The notes below the pieces were generated by a model that had not been told where the DNA came from, made no database searches, and saw only the letters and a program-made list of their open reading frames with translations. From Pardosa pseudoannulata (taxonomy: Eukaryota > Arthropoda > Arachnida > Araneae > Lycosidae): a stretch of 64,000 bases of DNA. Below are positions 36,101 through 50,600 of the stretch, piece by piece. The position numbers were made by a program, and so were the translations under genes. The stretch is from assembly GCA_032207245.1 (NCBI GenBank), contig JAGEOH010000228.1:1-64000 (forward strand), read 5' to 3'. Positions within the stretch are counted from its first letter, which is position 1, and every line of letters begins with the position of its first letter.

Positions 36101-37599
36101 TCGGTATCTTGCTATTATCGGATTATCGTCTTTCGGTATTATGCTATTATCGGATTATCGTCTTTCGGTATTATGCTATTATCGGATTATCGTCTTTCGG
36201 TATTATGCTATTATCGGATTATCGTCTTTCGGTATTTTTCTATTATCGGATTATCGTCTTTCGGTATTATGCTATTATCGGATTATCGTCTTTCGGTATT
36301 ATGCTATTATCGGATTATCGTCTTTCGGTATTATGCTATTATCGGATTATCGTCTTTCGGTATTTTGCTATTATCGGATTATCGTCTTTCGGTATTTTGC
36401 TATTATCGGATTATCGTCTTTCGGTATTATGCTATTATCGGATTATCGTCTTTCGGTATTATGCTATTATCGGATTATCGTCTTTCGGTATTTTGCTATT
36501 ATCGGATTATCGTCTTTCGGTATTATGCTATTATCGGATTATCGTCTTTCGGTATTATGCTATTATCGGATTATCGTCTTTCGGTATTATGCTATTATCG
36601 GATTATCGTCTTTCGGTATTATGCTATTATCGGATTATCGTCTTTCGGTATTATGCTATTATCGGATTATCGTCTTTCGGTATTATGCTATTATCGGATT
36701 ATCGTCTTTCGGTATTTTGCTATTATCGGATTATCGTCTTTCGGTATTATGCTATTATCGGATTATCGTCTTTCGGTATTATGCTATTATCGGATTATCG
36801 TCTTTCGGTATTATGCTATTATCGGATTATCGTCTTTCGGTATTATGCTATTATCGGATTATCGTCTTTCGGTATTTTGCTATTATCGGATTATCGTCTT
36901 TCGGTATTATGCTATTATCGGATTATCGTCTTTCGGTATTATGCTATTATCGGATTATCGTCTTTCGGTATTATGCTATTATCGGATTATCGTCTTTCGG
37001 TATTATGCTATTATCGGATTATCGTCTTTCGGTATTATGCTATTATCGGATTATCGTCTTTCGGTATTATGCTATTATCGGATTATCGTCTTTCGGTATT
37101 ATGCTATTATCGGATTATCGTCTTTCGGTATTATGCTATTATCGGATTATCGTCTTTCGGTATTATGCTATTATCGGATTATCGTCTTTCGGTATTATGC
37201 TATTATCGGATTATCGTCTTTCGGTATTATGCTATTATCGGATTATCGTCTTTCGGTATTTTGCTATTATCGGATTATCGTCTTTCGGTATTATGCTATT
37301 ATCGGATTATCGTCTTTCGGTATTATGCTATTATCGGATTATCGTCTTTCGGTATTATGCTATTATCGGATTATCGTCTTTCGGTATTATGCTATTATCG
37401 GATTATCGTCTTTCGGTATTTTGCTATTATCGGATTATCGTCTTTCGGTATTATGCTATTATCGGATTATCGTCTTTCGGTATTATGCTATTATCGGATT
37501 ATCGTCTTTCGGTATTATGCTATTATCGGATTATCGTCTTTCGGTATTTTGCTATTATCGGATTATCGTCTTTCGGTATTATGCTATTATCGGATTATC

Positions 37600-38100
37600 G
37601 TCTTTCGGCATTTTGCTATTATCGGATTATCGTCTTTCGGCATTATGCTATTATCGGATTATCGTCTTTCGGTATTTTGCTATTATCGGATTATCGTCTT
37701 TCGGCATTTTGCTATTATCGGATTATCGTCTTTCGGTATTATGCTATTATCGGATTATCGTCTTTCGGTATTATGCTATTATCGGATTATCGTCTTTCGG
37801 CATTTTTCTATTATCGGATTATCGTCTTTCGGCATTTTGCTATTATCGGATTATCGTCTTTCGGTATTTTGCTATTATCGGATTATCGTCTTTCGGTATT
37901 TTGCTATTATCGGATTATCGTCTTTCGGCATTTTGCTATTATCGGATTATCGTCTTTCGGCATTTTGCTATTATCGGATTATCGTCTTTCGGTATTTTGC
38001 TATTATCGGATTATCGTCTTTCGGTATTATGCTATTATCGGATTATCGTCTTTCGGTATTTTGCTATTATCGGATTATCGTCTTTCGGCATTATGCTATT
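37600..38100 (+). repeat. Cluster of CGGCATT variant units
   Basis: At least eight units within 500 bp have CGGCATT instead of CGGTATT. Elsewhere in the array the variant is rare (near 42930, 45270, 46424, 46808, 46840, 55338, 56193, 60590, 60685, 61228). It is also carried by the island at 22183-22385. Confidence 0.85.
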
Positions 38101-39462
38101 ATCGGGTTATCGTCTTTCGGTATTATGCTATTATCGGATTATCGTCTTTCGGTATTTTGCTATTATCGGATTATCGTCTTTCGGTATTTTGCTATTATCG
38201 GATTATCGTCTTTCGGTATTATGCTATTATCGGATTATCGTCTTTCGGTATTTTGCTATTATCGGATTATCGTCTTTCGGTATTTTGCTATTATCGGATT
38301 ATCGTCTTTCGGTATTATGCTATTATCGGATTATCGTCTTTCGGTATTTTGCTATTATCGGATTATCGTCTTTCGGTATTTTGCTATTATCGGATTATCG
38401 TCTTTCGGTATTTTGCTATTATCGGATTATCGTCTTTCGGTATTATGCTATTATCGGATTATCGTCTTTCGGTATTATGCTATTATCGGATTATCGTCTT
38501 TCGGTATTTTGCTATTATCGGATTATCGTCTTTCGGTATTATGCTATTATCGGATTATCGTCTTTCGGTATTTTGCTATTATCGGATTATCGTCTTTCGG
38601 TATTATGCTATTATCGGATTATCGTCTTTCGGTATTATGCTATTATCGGATTATCGTCTTTCGGTATTTTGCTATTATCGGATTATCGTCTTTCGGTATT
38701 ATGCTATTATCGGATTATCGTCTTTCGGTATTTTGCTATTATCGGATTATCGTCTTTCGGTATTATGCTATTATCGGATTATCGTCTTTCGGTATTATGC
38801 TATTATCGGATTATCGTCTTTCGGTATTATGCTATTATCGGATTATCGTCTTTCGGTATTATGCTATTATCGGATTATCGTCTTTCGGTATTATGCTATT
38901 ATCGGATTATCGTCTTTCGGTATTATGCTATTATCGGATTATCGTCTTTCGGTATTTTGCTATTATCGGATTATCGTCTTTCGGTATTATGCTATTATCG
39001 GATTATCGTCTTTCGGTATTATGCTATTATCGGATTATCGTCTTTCGGTATTATGCTATTATCGGATTATCGTGTTTCGGTATTATGCTATTATCGGATT
39101 ATCGTCTTTCGGTATTATGCTATTATCGGATTATCGTCTTTCGGTATTATGCTATTATCGGATTATCGTCTTTCGGTATTATGCTATTATCGGATTATCG
39201 TCTTTCGGTATTATGCTATTATCGGATTATCGTCTTTCGGTATTTTGCTATTATCGGATTATCGTCTTTCGGTATTATGCTATTATCGGATTATCGTCTT
39301 TCGGTATTATGCTATTATCGGATTATCGTCTTTCGGTATTATGCTATTATCGGATTATCGTCTTTCGGTATTTTGCTATTATCGGATTATCGTCTTTCGG
39401 TATTATGCTATTATCGGATTATCGTCTTTCGGTATTTTGCTATTATCGGATTATCGTATTAT

Positions 39463-41640
39463 CGGATTATCGTTTTTTATTTTTATTTTTTTATTATTTT
39501 TTTATTATCGTCTTTCGTTTATTTTTTTTTATTTTATTTTTATTATCGGATTATCGTCTTTTTTATTATTTATTATTTTTTTTATTATTTTATTTTTTTT
39601 TTATTATCGTTTTTATTATTTATTATTTTTTTATTATTATTTATCGTTTTTTTATTTTTTTATTTATCGTTTTATTTTATTTTTTTTTATCGGATTATCG
39701 TCTTTTTTATTTTTTCGGATTATCGTCTTTTATCGTTATCGTCTTTTTTTATTTTTATTATTTTTTTATTATTTATTATTTATTTTTATTTTTTATTTTT
39801 ATTTTTATTTTATTATCGATTATCGTTTTTTTTATTATTTATCGTATCGTTTTTTATTTATGCTATTATCGGATTATCGTCTTTTGGTATTATGCTATTA
39901 TCGGATTATCGTTTTTTTTTATTTTTTTATTTTTTATATATTATCGTTTTCGGTATTTTTTTATTATCGTTTTTATTATTATTATTTTTTTATTTTTTTT
40001 TATTATCGTTTTCGGTTTTTTTATTTTATTATCGTCTTTTTTATGCTATTTATCGGATTATCGTCTTTTTTATTATTATCGATTATCGTCTTTTTTTATT
40101 ATATTATCGTTTTCGTTTTGCTATTATCGTTATTTTTTTTTTTTTTTATTTTTTTTATTATTTTTTTTTTTTTTTTATTATTATCGTCTTTTTTTTTTTT
40201 TATCGGATCGTTATCGTCTTTGTATTTTTTATCGGATTATCGTCTTTTTTTTATTATTTTATCGTTTTTTTTTGCTTTTTTTTATTATGCTATTTTTATT
40301 TATTATTATTTTTATTATTTTTTATTATTTATTTATTTTATTATTATTTTTTTTTTTATTATTATTTTTTTTTTTTTTTTTATCGGATTATCGTCTTTCG
40401 TATTTTGCTTTATCGGATTATCGTCTTTTTTTATATTATTATCGTCTTTTATCGTTTTTATTTTTATTTTTATTTTTTATTATTATTTTTTTTTTTTATT
40501 ATTTTTTTTTTATTATTATTTATCGTTTTTTTTTTTTTATTTTTTCGGATTATTTTATTATTTTTTTTTTTATTATTATTATCGTCTTTTTTTTTTATAT
40601 TTATCGTCTTTTTTTTTTATTATTATTATTCTTTTTATTTTGCTATTATCGGATTATCGTCTTTTTATTTTATATTATCGTTTTTTATTTTTTTTATTAT
40701 TTTTCGGTATCGTCTTTTATTATATCGTCTTTCGTCTTTTTTATTTATTATCGTCTTTCGGTTTATTTATTATCGGATTATCGTCTTTTTTTATTTTGCT
40801 ATTATCGGATTTTATTATCTATTATTTTATTATCGGTTATCGTTTTTTATCGGTATTTTTTTTATTATTTTCGGATTATCGTCTTTTTTATTATTATCGT
40901 TTTTTTTTTTATTATTTATTTTATTTTTTTATGCATCGGATTATCGTTTTTTATTATGCTATTATTTATTTTTTTTATTATCGGATTATCGTCTTTTTTT
41001 TATTATATTTCTTTTTTATTTTATTTTTATCATTATCGTCTTTTTTTATTTTGCTATTATCGGATTATCGTCTTTTTTTTTTTATCGATTATCGTCTTTT
41101 TTTTTTATTATCGTTTTTTTTTATTTTTGCTTTTTATTTTTCTATTATTTTTTTTATTTTTTATTTGATTTTTATTATTATTTTTTTATATTATCGTTTA
41201 TTATCGGATTATCGTCTTTTGGTATTATGCTATTATCGGATTATCGTCTTTTGGTATTATGCTATTATCGGATTATCGTCTTTTTTTTTTTTTTTTATTT
41301 TTATTTTTTTTTATATTTTTTTATTATCGTCTTTTTTTTTTATTTTTTTTATTTTTTTTTTTTATTTTTTTTTATTATCGTCTTTTTTTTATAATTATTT
41401 TTTTCGGTATTATCGGATTTTTTTTTTTATTTTTATTATTTTTTTTTTTTTATTATCGTTTTTTTATTTATTATCGGATTATCGTCTTTTTTTATTTTGC
41501 TATTATCGGATTATCGTCTTTTGGTATTATGCTATTATCGGATTATCGTCTTTTTTTATTTTGCTATTATCGGATTATCGTCTTTTGGTATTATGCTATT
41601 ATCGGATTATCGTCTTTTGGTATTATGCTATTATCGGATT
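39463..41640 (+). other. T-rich scrambled block within the 32-bp satellite
   Basis: About 2.2 kb made of T runs with single A (TTTATTTT, ATTATT) and short islands of the 32-bp unit (CGGATTATCG, ATTATCGTC, TGCTATTATCGG). The 32-bp phase is lost. C and G occur almost only in pieces of the parent unit. No TAA, TAG or TGA trinucleotide occurs on the plus strand from the block start until TTTGATT near 41165. The right shoulder (about 41481-41640) and the island near 39880 have regular units carrying TTTTGG in place of TTTCGG. A failed consensus or base-calling problem over a long repeat is the likeliest reading; real decay cannot be excluded. Confidence 0.85.
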
Positions 41641-44600
41641 ATCGTCTTTCGGTATTATGCTATTATCGGATTATCGTCTTTCGGTATTCTGCTATTATCG
41701 GATTATCGTCTTTCGGTATTTTGCTATTATCGGATTATCGTCTTTCGGTATTATGCTATTATCGGATTATCGTCTTTCGGTATTATGCTATTATCGGATT
41801 ATCGTCTTTCGGTATTATGCTATTATCGGATTATCGTCTTTCGGTATTTTGCTATTATCGGATTATCGTCTTTCGGTATTATGCTATTATCGGATTATCG
41901 TCTTTCGGTATTATGCTATTATCGGATTATCGTCTTTCGGTATTATGCTATTATCGGATTATCGTCTTTCGGTATTATGCTATTATCGGATTATCGTCTT
42001 TCGGTATTTTGCTATTATCGGATTATCGTCTTTCGGTATTATGCTATTATCGGATTATCGTCTTTCGGTATTATGCTATTATCGGATTATCGTCTTTCGG
42101 TATTATGCTATTATCGGATTATCGTCTTTCGGTATTATGCTATTATCGGATTATCGTCTTTCGGTATTATGCTATTATCGGATTATCGTCTTTCGGTATT
42201 ATGCTATTATCGGATTATCGTCTTTCGGTATTTTGCTATTATCGGATTATCGTCTTTCGGTATTATGCTATTATCGGATTATCGTCTTTCGGTATTTTGC
42301 TATTATCGGATTATCGTCTTTCGGTATTATGCTATTATCGGATTATCGTCTTTCGGTATTTTGCTATTATCGGATTATCGTCTTTCGGTATTATGCTATT
42401 ATCGGATTATCGTCTTTCGGTATTTTGCTATTATCGGATTATCGTCTTTCGGTATTATGCTATTATCGGATTATCGTCTTTCGGTATTTTGCTATTATCG
42501 GATTATCGTCTTTCGGTATTTTTCTATTATCGGATTATCGTCTTTCGGTATTTTGCTATTATCGGATTATCGTCTTTCGGTATTTTGCTATTATCGGATT
42601 ATCGTCTTTCGGTATTTTGCTATTATCGGATTATCGTCTTTCGGTATTATGCTATTATCGGATTATCGTCTTTCGGTATTTTGCTATTATCGGATTATCG
42701 TCTTTCGGTATTATGCTATTATCGGATTATCGTCTTTCGGTATTTTGCTATTATCGGATTATCGTCTTTCGGTATTATGCTATTATCGGATTATCGTCTT
42801 TCGGTATTTTGCTATTATCGGATTATCGTCTTTCGGTATTATGCTATTATCGGATTATCGTCTTTCGGTATTTTGCTATTATCGGATTATCGTCTTTCGG
42901 TATTTTGCTATTATCGGATTATCGTCTTTCGGCATTTTGCTATTATCGGATTATCGTCTTTCGGTATTTTGCTATTATCGGATTATCGTCTTTCGGTATT
43001 ATGCTATTATCGGATTATCGTCTTTCGGTATTATGCTATTATCGGATTATCGTCTTTCGGTATTATGCTATTATCGGATTATCGTCTTTCGTTATTTTGC
43101 TATTATCGGATTATCGTCTTTCGGTATTATGCTATTATCGGATTATCGTCTTTCGGTATTATGCTATTATCGGATTATCGTCTTTCGGTATTTTGCTATT
43201 ATCGGATTATCGTCTTTCGGTATTATGCTATTATCGGATTATCGTCTTTCGGTATTTTGCTATTATCGGATTATCGTCTTTCGGTATTATGCTATTATCG
43301 GATTATCGTCTTTCGGTATTATGCTATTATCGGATTATCGTCTTTCGGTATTATGCTATTATCGGATTATCGTCTTTCGGTATTATGCTATTATCGGATT
43401 ATCGTCTTTCGGTATTATGCTATTATCGGATTATCGTCTTTCGGTATTTTTCTATTATCGGATTATCGTCTTTCGGTATTATGCTATTATCGGATTATCG
43501 TCTTTCGGTATTTTGCTATTATCGGATTATCGTCTTTCGGTATTTTGCTATTATCGGATTATCGTCTTTCGGTATTATGCTATTATCGGATTATCGTCTT
43601 TCGGTATTATGCTATTATCGGATTATCGTCTTTCGGTATTTTGCTATTATCGAATTATCGTCTTTCGGTATTATGCTATTATCGGATTATCGTCTTTCGG
43701 TATTATGCTATTATCGGATTATCGTCTTTCGGTATTATGCTATTATCGGATTATCGTCTTTCGGTATTTTGCTATTATCGGATTATCGTCTTTCGGTATT
43801 TTGCTATTATCGGATTATCGTCTTTCGGTATTATGCTATTATCGGATTATCGTCTTTCGGTATTTTGCTATTATCGGATTATCGTCTTTCGGTATTATGC
43901 TATTATCGATAACCTTCGTCTTTTACGGTATATGCTATTATCGGATTATCGTCTTTCGGTATTATGCTATTATCGGATTATCGTCTTTCGGTATTATGCT
44001 ATTATCGGATTATCGTCTTTCGGTATTATGCTATTATCGGATTATCGTCTTTCGGTATTTTGCTATTATCGGATTATCGTCTTTCGGTATTATGCTATTA
44101 TCGGATTATCGTCTTTCGGTATTATGCTATTATCGGATTATCGTCTTTCGGTATTATGCTATTATCGGATTATCGTCTTTCGGTATTTTGCTATTATCGG
44201 ATTATCGTCTTTCGGTATTTTGCTATTATCGGATTATCGTCTTTCGGTATTATGCTATTATCGGATTATCGTCTTTCGGTATTATGCTATTATCGGATTA
44301 TCGTCTTTCGGTATTATGCTATTATCGGATTATCGTCTTTCGGTATTATGCTATTATCGGATTATCGTCTTTCGGTATTATGCTATTATCGGATTATCGT
44401 CTTTCGGTATTATGCTATTATCGGATTATCGTCTTTCGGTATTATGCTATTATCGGATTATCGTCTTTCGGTATTTTGCTATTATCGGATTATCGTCTTT
44501 CGGTATTATGCTATTATCGGATTATCGTCTTTCGGTATTATGCTATTATCGGATTATCGTCTTTCGGTATTTTGCTATTATCGGATTATCGTCTTTCGGT

Positions 44601-47600
44601 ATTATGCTATTATCGGATTATCGTCTTTCGGTATTATGCTATTATCGGATTATCGTCTTTCGGTATTATGCTATTATCGGATTATCGTCTTTCGGTATTA
44701 TGCTATTATCGGATTATCGTCTTTCGGTATTATGCTATTATCGGATTATCGTCTTTCGGTATTATGCTATTATCGGATTATCGTCTTTCGGTATTTTGCT
44801 ATTATCGGATTATCGTCTTTCGGTATTATGCTATTATCGGATTATCGTCTTTCGGTATTATGCTATTATCGGATTATCGTCTTTCGGTATTATGCTATTA
44901 TCGGATTATCGTCTTTCGGTATTTTGCTATTATCGGATTATCGTCTTTCGGTATTATGCTATTATCGGATTATCGTCTTTCGGTATTATGCTATTATCGG
45001 ATTATCGTCTTTCGGTATTATGCTATTATCGGATTATCGTCTTTCGGTATTTTGCTATTATCGGATTATCGTCTTTCGGTATTTTGCTATTATCGGATTA
45101 TCGTCTTTCGGTATTATGCTATTATCGGATTATCGTCTTTCGGTATTTTGCTATTATCGGATTATCGTCTTTCGGTATTTTGCTATTATCGGATTATCGT
45201 CTTTCGGTATTATGCTATTATCGGATTATCGTCTTTCGGTATTATGCTATTATCGGATTATCGTCTTTCGGCATTTTGCTATTATCGGATTATCGTCTTT
45301 CGGTATTTTGCTATTATCGGATTATCGTCTTTCGGTATTTTGCTATTATCGGATTATCGTCTTTCGGTATTATGCTATTATCGGATTATCGTCTTTCGGT
45401 ATTATGCTATTATCGGATTATCGTCTTTCGGTATTATGCTATTATCGGATTATCGTCTTTCGGTATTATGCTATTATCGGATTATCGTCTTTCGGTATTA
45501 TGCTATTATCGGATTATCGTCTTTCGGTATTATGCTATTATCGGATTATCGTCTTTCGGTATTATGCTATTATCGGATTATCGTCTTTCGGTTTTTTGCT
45601 ATTATCGGATTATCGTCTTTCGGTATTATGCTATTATCGGATTATCGTCTTTCGGTATTTTGCTATTATCGGATTATCGTCTTTCGGTATTTTGCTATTA
45701 TCGGATTATCGTCTTTCGGTATTATGCTATTATCGGATTATCGTCTTTCGGTATTTTGCTATTATCGGATTATCGTCTTTCGGTATTTTGCTATTATCGG
45801 ATTATCGTCTTTCGGTATTATGCTATTATCGGATTATCGTCTTTCGGTATTATGCTATTATCGGATTATCGTCTTTCGGTATTTTGCTATTATCGGATTA
45901 TCGTCTTTCGGTATTTTGCTATTATCGGATTATCGTCTTTCGGTATTATGCTATTATCGGATTATCGTCTTTCGGTATTTTGCTATTATCGGATTATCGT
46001 CTTTCGGTATTATGCTATTATCGGATTATCGTCTTTCGGTATTATGCTATTATCGGATTATCGTCTTTCGGTATTATGCTATTATCGGATTATCGTCTTT
46101 CGGTATTATGCTATTATCGGATTATCGTCTTTCGGTATTATGCTATTATCGGATTATCGTCTTTCGGTATTATGCTATTATCGGATTATCGTCTTTCGGT
46201 ATTTTGCTATTATCGGATTATCGTCTTTCGGTATTTTGCTATTATCGGATTATCGTCTTTCGGTATTATGCTATTATCGGATTATCGTCTTTCGGTATTA
46301 TGCTATTATCGGATTATCGTCTTTCGGTATTATGCTATTATCGGATTATCGTCTTTCGGTATTATGCTATTATCGGATTATCGTCTTTCGGTATTTTGCT
46401 ATTATCGGATTATCGTCTTTCGGCATTTTGCTATTATCGGATTATCGTCTTTCGGTATTATGCTATTATCGGATTATCGTCTTTCGGTATTATGCTATTA
46501 TCGGATTATCGTCTTTCGGTATTTTGCTATTATCGGATTATCGTCTTTCGGTATTATGCTATTATCGGATTATCGTCTTTCGGTATTTTGCTATTATCGG
46601 ATTATCGTCTTTCGGTATTTTGCTATTATCGGATTATCGTCTTTCGGTATTATGCTATTATCGGATTATCGTCTTTCGGTATTTTGCTATTATCGGATTA
46701 TCGTCTTTCGGTATTATGCTATTATCGGATTATCGTCTTTCGGTATTTTGCTATTATCGGATTATCGTCTTTCGGTATTTTGCTATTATCGGATTATCGT
46801 CTTTCGGCATTTTGCTATTATCGGATTATCGTCTTTCGGCATTTTGCTATTATCGGATTATCGTCTTTCGGTATTTTGCTATTATCGGATTATCGTCTTT
46901 CGGTATTTTGCTATTATCGGATTATCGTCTTTCGGTATTATGCTATTATCGGATTATCGTCTTTCGGTATTTTGCTATTATCGGATTATCGTCTTTCGGT
47001 ATAATGCTATTATCGGATAACCTTTTTTCGGTATTTTGCTATTATCGGATTATCGTCTTTCGGTATTTTGCTATTATCGGATTATCGTCTTTCGGTATTA
47101 TGCTATTATCGGATTATCGTCTTTCGGTATTTTGCTATTATCGGATTATCGTCTTTCGGTATTATGCTATTATCGGATTATCGTCTTTCGGTATTATGCT
47201 ATTATCGGATTATCGTCTTTCGGTATTTTGCTATTATCGGATTATCGTCTTTCGGTATTATGCTATTATCGGATTATCGTCTTTCGGTATTTTGCTATTA
47301 TCGGATTATCGTCTTTCGGTATTTTGCTATTATCGGATTATCGTCTTTCGGTATTATGCTATTATCGGATTATCGTCTTTCGGTATTATGCTATTATCGG
47401 ATTATCGTCTTTCGGTATTATGCTATTATCGGATTATCGTCTTTCGGTATTTTGCTATTATCGGATTATCGTCTTTCGGTATTATGCTATTATCGGATTA
47501 TCGTCTTTCGGTATTATGCTATTATCGGATTATCGTCTTTCGGTATTTTGCTATTATCGGATTATCGTCTTTCGGTATTTTGCTATTATCGGATTATCGT

Positions 47601-50600
47601 CTTTCGGTATTTTGCTATTATCGGATTATCGTCTTTCGGTATTATGCTATTATCGGATTATCGTCTTTCGGTATTTTGCTATTATCGGATTATCGTCTTT
47701 CGGTATTATGCTATTATCGGATTATCGTCTTTCGGTATTATGCTATTATCGGATTATCGTCTTTCGGTATTATGCTATTATCGGATTATCGTCTTTCGGT
47801 ATTTTGCTATTATCGGATTATCGTCTTTCGGTATTATGCTATTATCGGATTATCGTCTTTCGGTATTATGCTATTATCGGATTATCGTCTTTCGGTATTT
47901 TGCTATTATCGGATTATCGTCTTTCGGTATTATGCTATTATCGGATTATCGTCTTTCGGTATTATGCTATTATCGGATTATCGTCTTTCGGTATTATGCT
48001 ATTATCGGATTATCGTCTTTCGGTATTTTGCTATTATCGGATTATCGTCTTTCGGTATTATGCTATTATCGGATTATCGTCTTTCGGTATTATGCTATTA
48101 TCGGATTATCGTCTTTCGGTATTATGCTATTATCGGATTATCGTCTTTCGGTATTATGCTATTATCGGATTATCGTCTTTCGGTATTTTGCTATTATCGG
48201 ATTATCGTCTTTCGGTATTTTGCTATTATCGGATTATCGTCTTTCGGTATTTTGCTATTATCGGATTATCGTCTTTCGGTATTTTGCTATTATCGGATTA
48301 TCGTCTTTCGGTATTTTGCTATTATCGGATTATCGTCTTTCGGTATTATGCTATTATCGGATTATCGTCTTTCGGTATTTTGCTATTATCGGATTATCGT
48401 CTTTCGGTATTTTGCTATTATCGGATTATCGTCTTTCGGTATTATGCTATTATCGGATTATCGTCTTTCGGTATTTTGCTATTATCGGATTATCGTCTTT
48501 CGGTATTTTGCTATTATCGGATTATCGTCTTTCGGTATTATGCTATTATCGGATTATCGTCTTTCGGTATTATGCTATTATCGGATTATCGTCTTTCGGT
48601 ATTTTGCTATTATCGGATTATCGTCTTTCGGTATTTTGCTATTATCGGATTATCGTCTTTCGGTATTTTGCTATTATCGGATTATCGTCTTTCGGTATTT
48701 TGCTATTATCGGATTATCGTCTTTCGGTATTATGCTATTATCGGATTATCGTCTTTCGGTATTATGCTATTATCGGATTATCGTCTTTCGGTATTTTTCT
48801 ATTATCGGATTATCGTCTTTCGGTATTATGCTATTATCGGATTATCGTCTTTCGGTATTTTGCTATTATCGGATTATCGTCTTTCGGTATTATGCTATTA
48901 TCGGATTATCGTCTTTCGGTATTATGCTATTATCGGATTATCGTCTTTCGGTATTATGCTATTATCGGATTATCGTCTTTCGGTATTATGCTATTATCGG
49001 ATTATCGTCTTTCGGTATTATGCTATTATCGGATTATCGTCTTTCGGTATTATGCTATTATCGGATTATCGTCTTTCGGTATTTTGCTATTATCGGATTA
49101 TCGTCTTTCGGTATTATGCTATTATCGGATTATCGTCTTTCGGTATTATGCTATTATCGGATTATCGTCTTTCGGTATTTTGCTATTATCGGATTATCGT
49201 CTTTCGGTATTATGCTATTATCGGATTATCGTCTTTCGGTATTTTGCTATTATCGGATTATCGTCTTTCGGTATTATGCTATTATCGGATTATCGTCTTT
49301 CGGTATTATGCTATTATCGGATTATCGTCTTTCGGTATTATGCTATTATCGGATTATCGTCTTTCGGTATTATGCTATTATCGGATTATCGTCTTTCGGT
49401 ATTATGCTATTATCGGATTATCGTCTTTCGGTATTATGCTATTATCGGATTATCGTCTTTCGGTATTTTGCTATTATCGGATTATCGTCTTTCGGTATTA
49501 TGCTATTATCGGATTATCGTCTTTCGGTATTATGCTATTATCGGATTATCGTCTTTCGGTATTTTGCTATTATCGGATTATCGTCTTTCGGTATTATGCT
49601 ATTATCGGATTATCGTCTTTCGGTATTATGCTATTATCGGATTATCGTCTTTCGGTATTTTGCTATTATCGGATTATCGTCTTTCGGTATTATGCTATTA
49701 TCGGATTATCGTCTTTCGGTATTATGCTATTATCGGATTATCGTCTTTCGGTATTATGCTATTATCGGATTATCGTCTTTCGGTATTATGCTATTATCGG
49801 ATTATCGTCTTTCGGTATTTTGCTATTATCGGATTATCGTCTTTCGGTATTATGCTATTATCGGATTATCGTCTTTCGGTATTTTGCTATTATCGGATTA
49901 TCGTCTTTCGGTATTATGCTATTATCGGATTATCGTCTTTCGGTATTATGCTATTATCGGATTATCGTCTTTCGGTATTATGCTATTATCGGATTATCGT
50001 CTTTCGGTATTTTGCTATTATCGGATAACCTTTTTTCGGTATTTTGCTATTATCGGATTATCGTCTTTCGGTATTTTGCTATTATCGGATTATCGTCTTT
50101 CGGTATTTTGCTATTATCGGATTATCGTCTTTCGGTATTTTGCTATTATCGGATTATCGTCTTTCGGTATTTTGCTATTATCGGATTATCGTCTTTCGGT
50201 ATTATGCTATTATCGGATTATCGTCTTTCGGTATTATGCTATTATCGGATTATCGTCTTTCGGTATTTTGCTATTATCGGATTATCGTCTTTCGGTATTT
50301 TGCTATTATCGGATTATCGTCTTTCGGTATTTTGCTATTATCGGATTATCGTCTTTCGGTATTTTGCTATTATCGGATTATCGTCTTTCGGTATTATGCT
50401 ATTATCGGATTATCGTCTTTCGGTATTTTGCTATTATCGGATTATCGTCTTTCGGTATTATGCTATTATCGGATTATCGTCTTTCGGTATTTTCTATTAT
50501 CGGATTATCGTCTTTCGGTATTATGCTATTATCGGATTATCGTCTTTCGGTATTATGCTATTATCGGATTATCGTCTTTCGGTATTATGCTATTATCGGA

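Larger units (their letters stand above)
33119..39462 (+). repeat. 32-bp satellite, proximal part (about 200 units)
   Basis: Unit made of four octamers: TTATCGGA, TTATCGTC, TTTCGGTA, TTATGCTA. The main variation is A or T in the last octamer (TTATGCTA or TTTTGCTA); minor variants are CGGCATT, TTTTTCTA and TTATAATGC. Copies are otherwise almost identical. The plus strand of the unit has no TAA, TAG or TGA and 32 is not a multiple of 3, so all three forward frames stay open for kilobases, giving frames of thousands of codons that encode a 32-residue repeat rich in I, L, Y, S, R and F. These are not credible genes: no unique start or end, every frame equally open, no codon preference. Composition of the unit is T 15, A 6, G 6, C 5. 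Confidence 0.96.

Noticed and set aside
33227..43912. 3561-codon forward open frame (and similar frames of hundreds to thousands of codons up to 63944)
   Set aside because: The frame exists only because the 32-bp unit has no stop trinucleotide in any forward frame. It runs through the scrambled block, has two equally open sister frames over most of its length, and shows no unique domain or codon bias.
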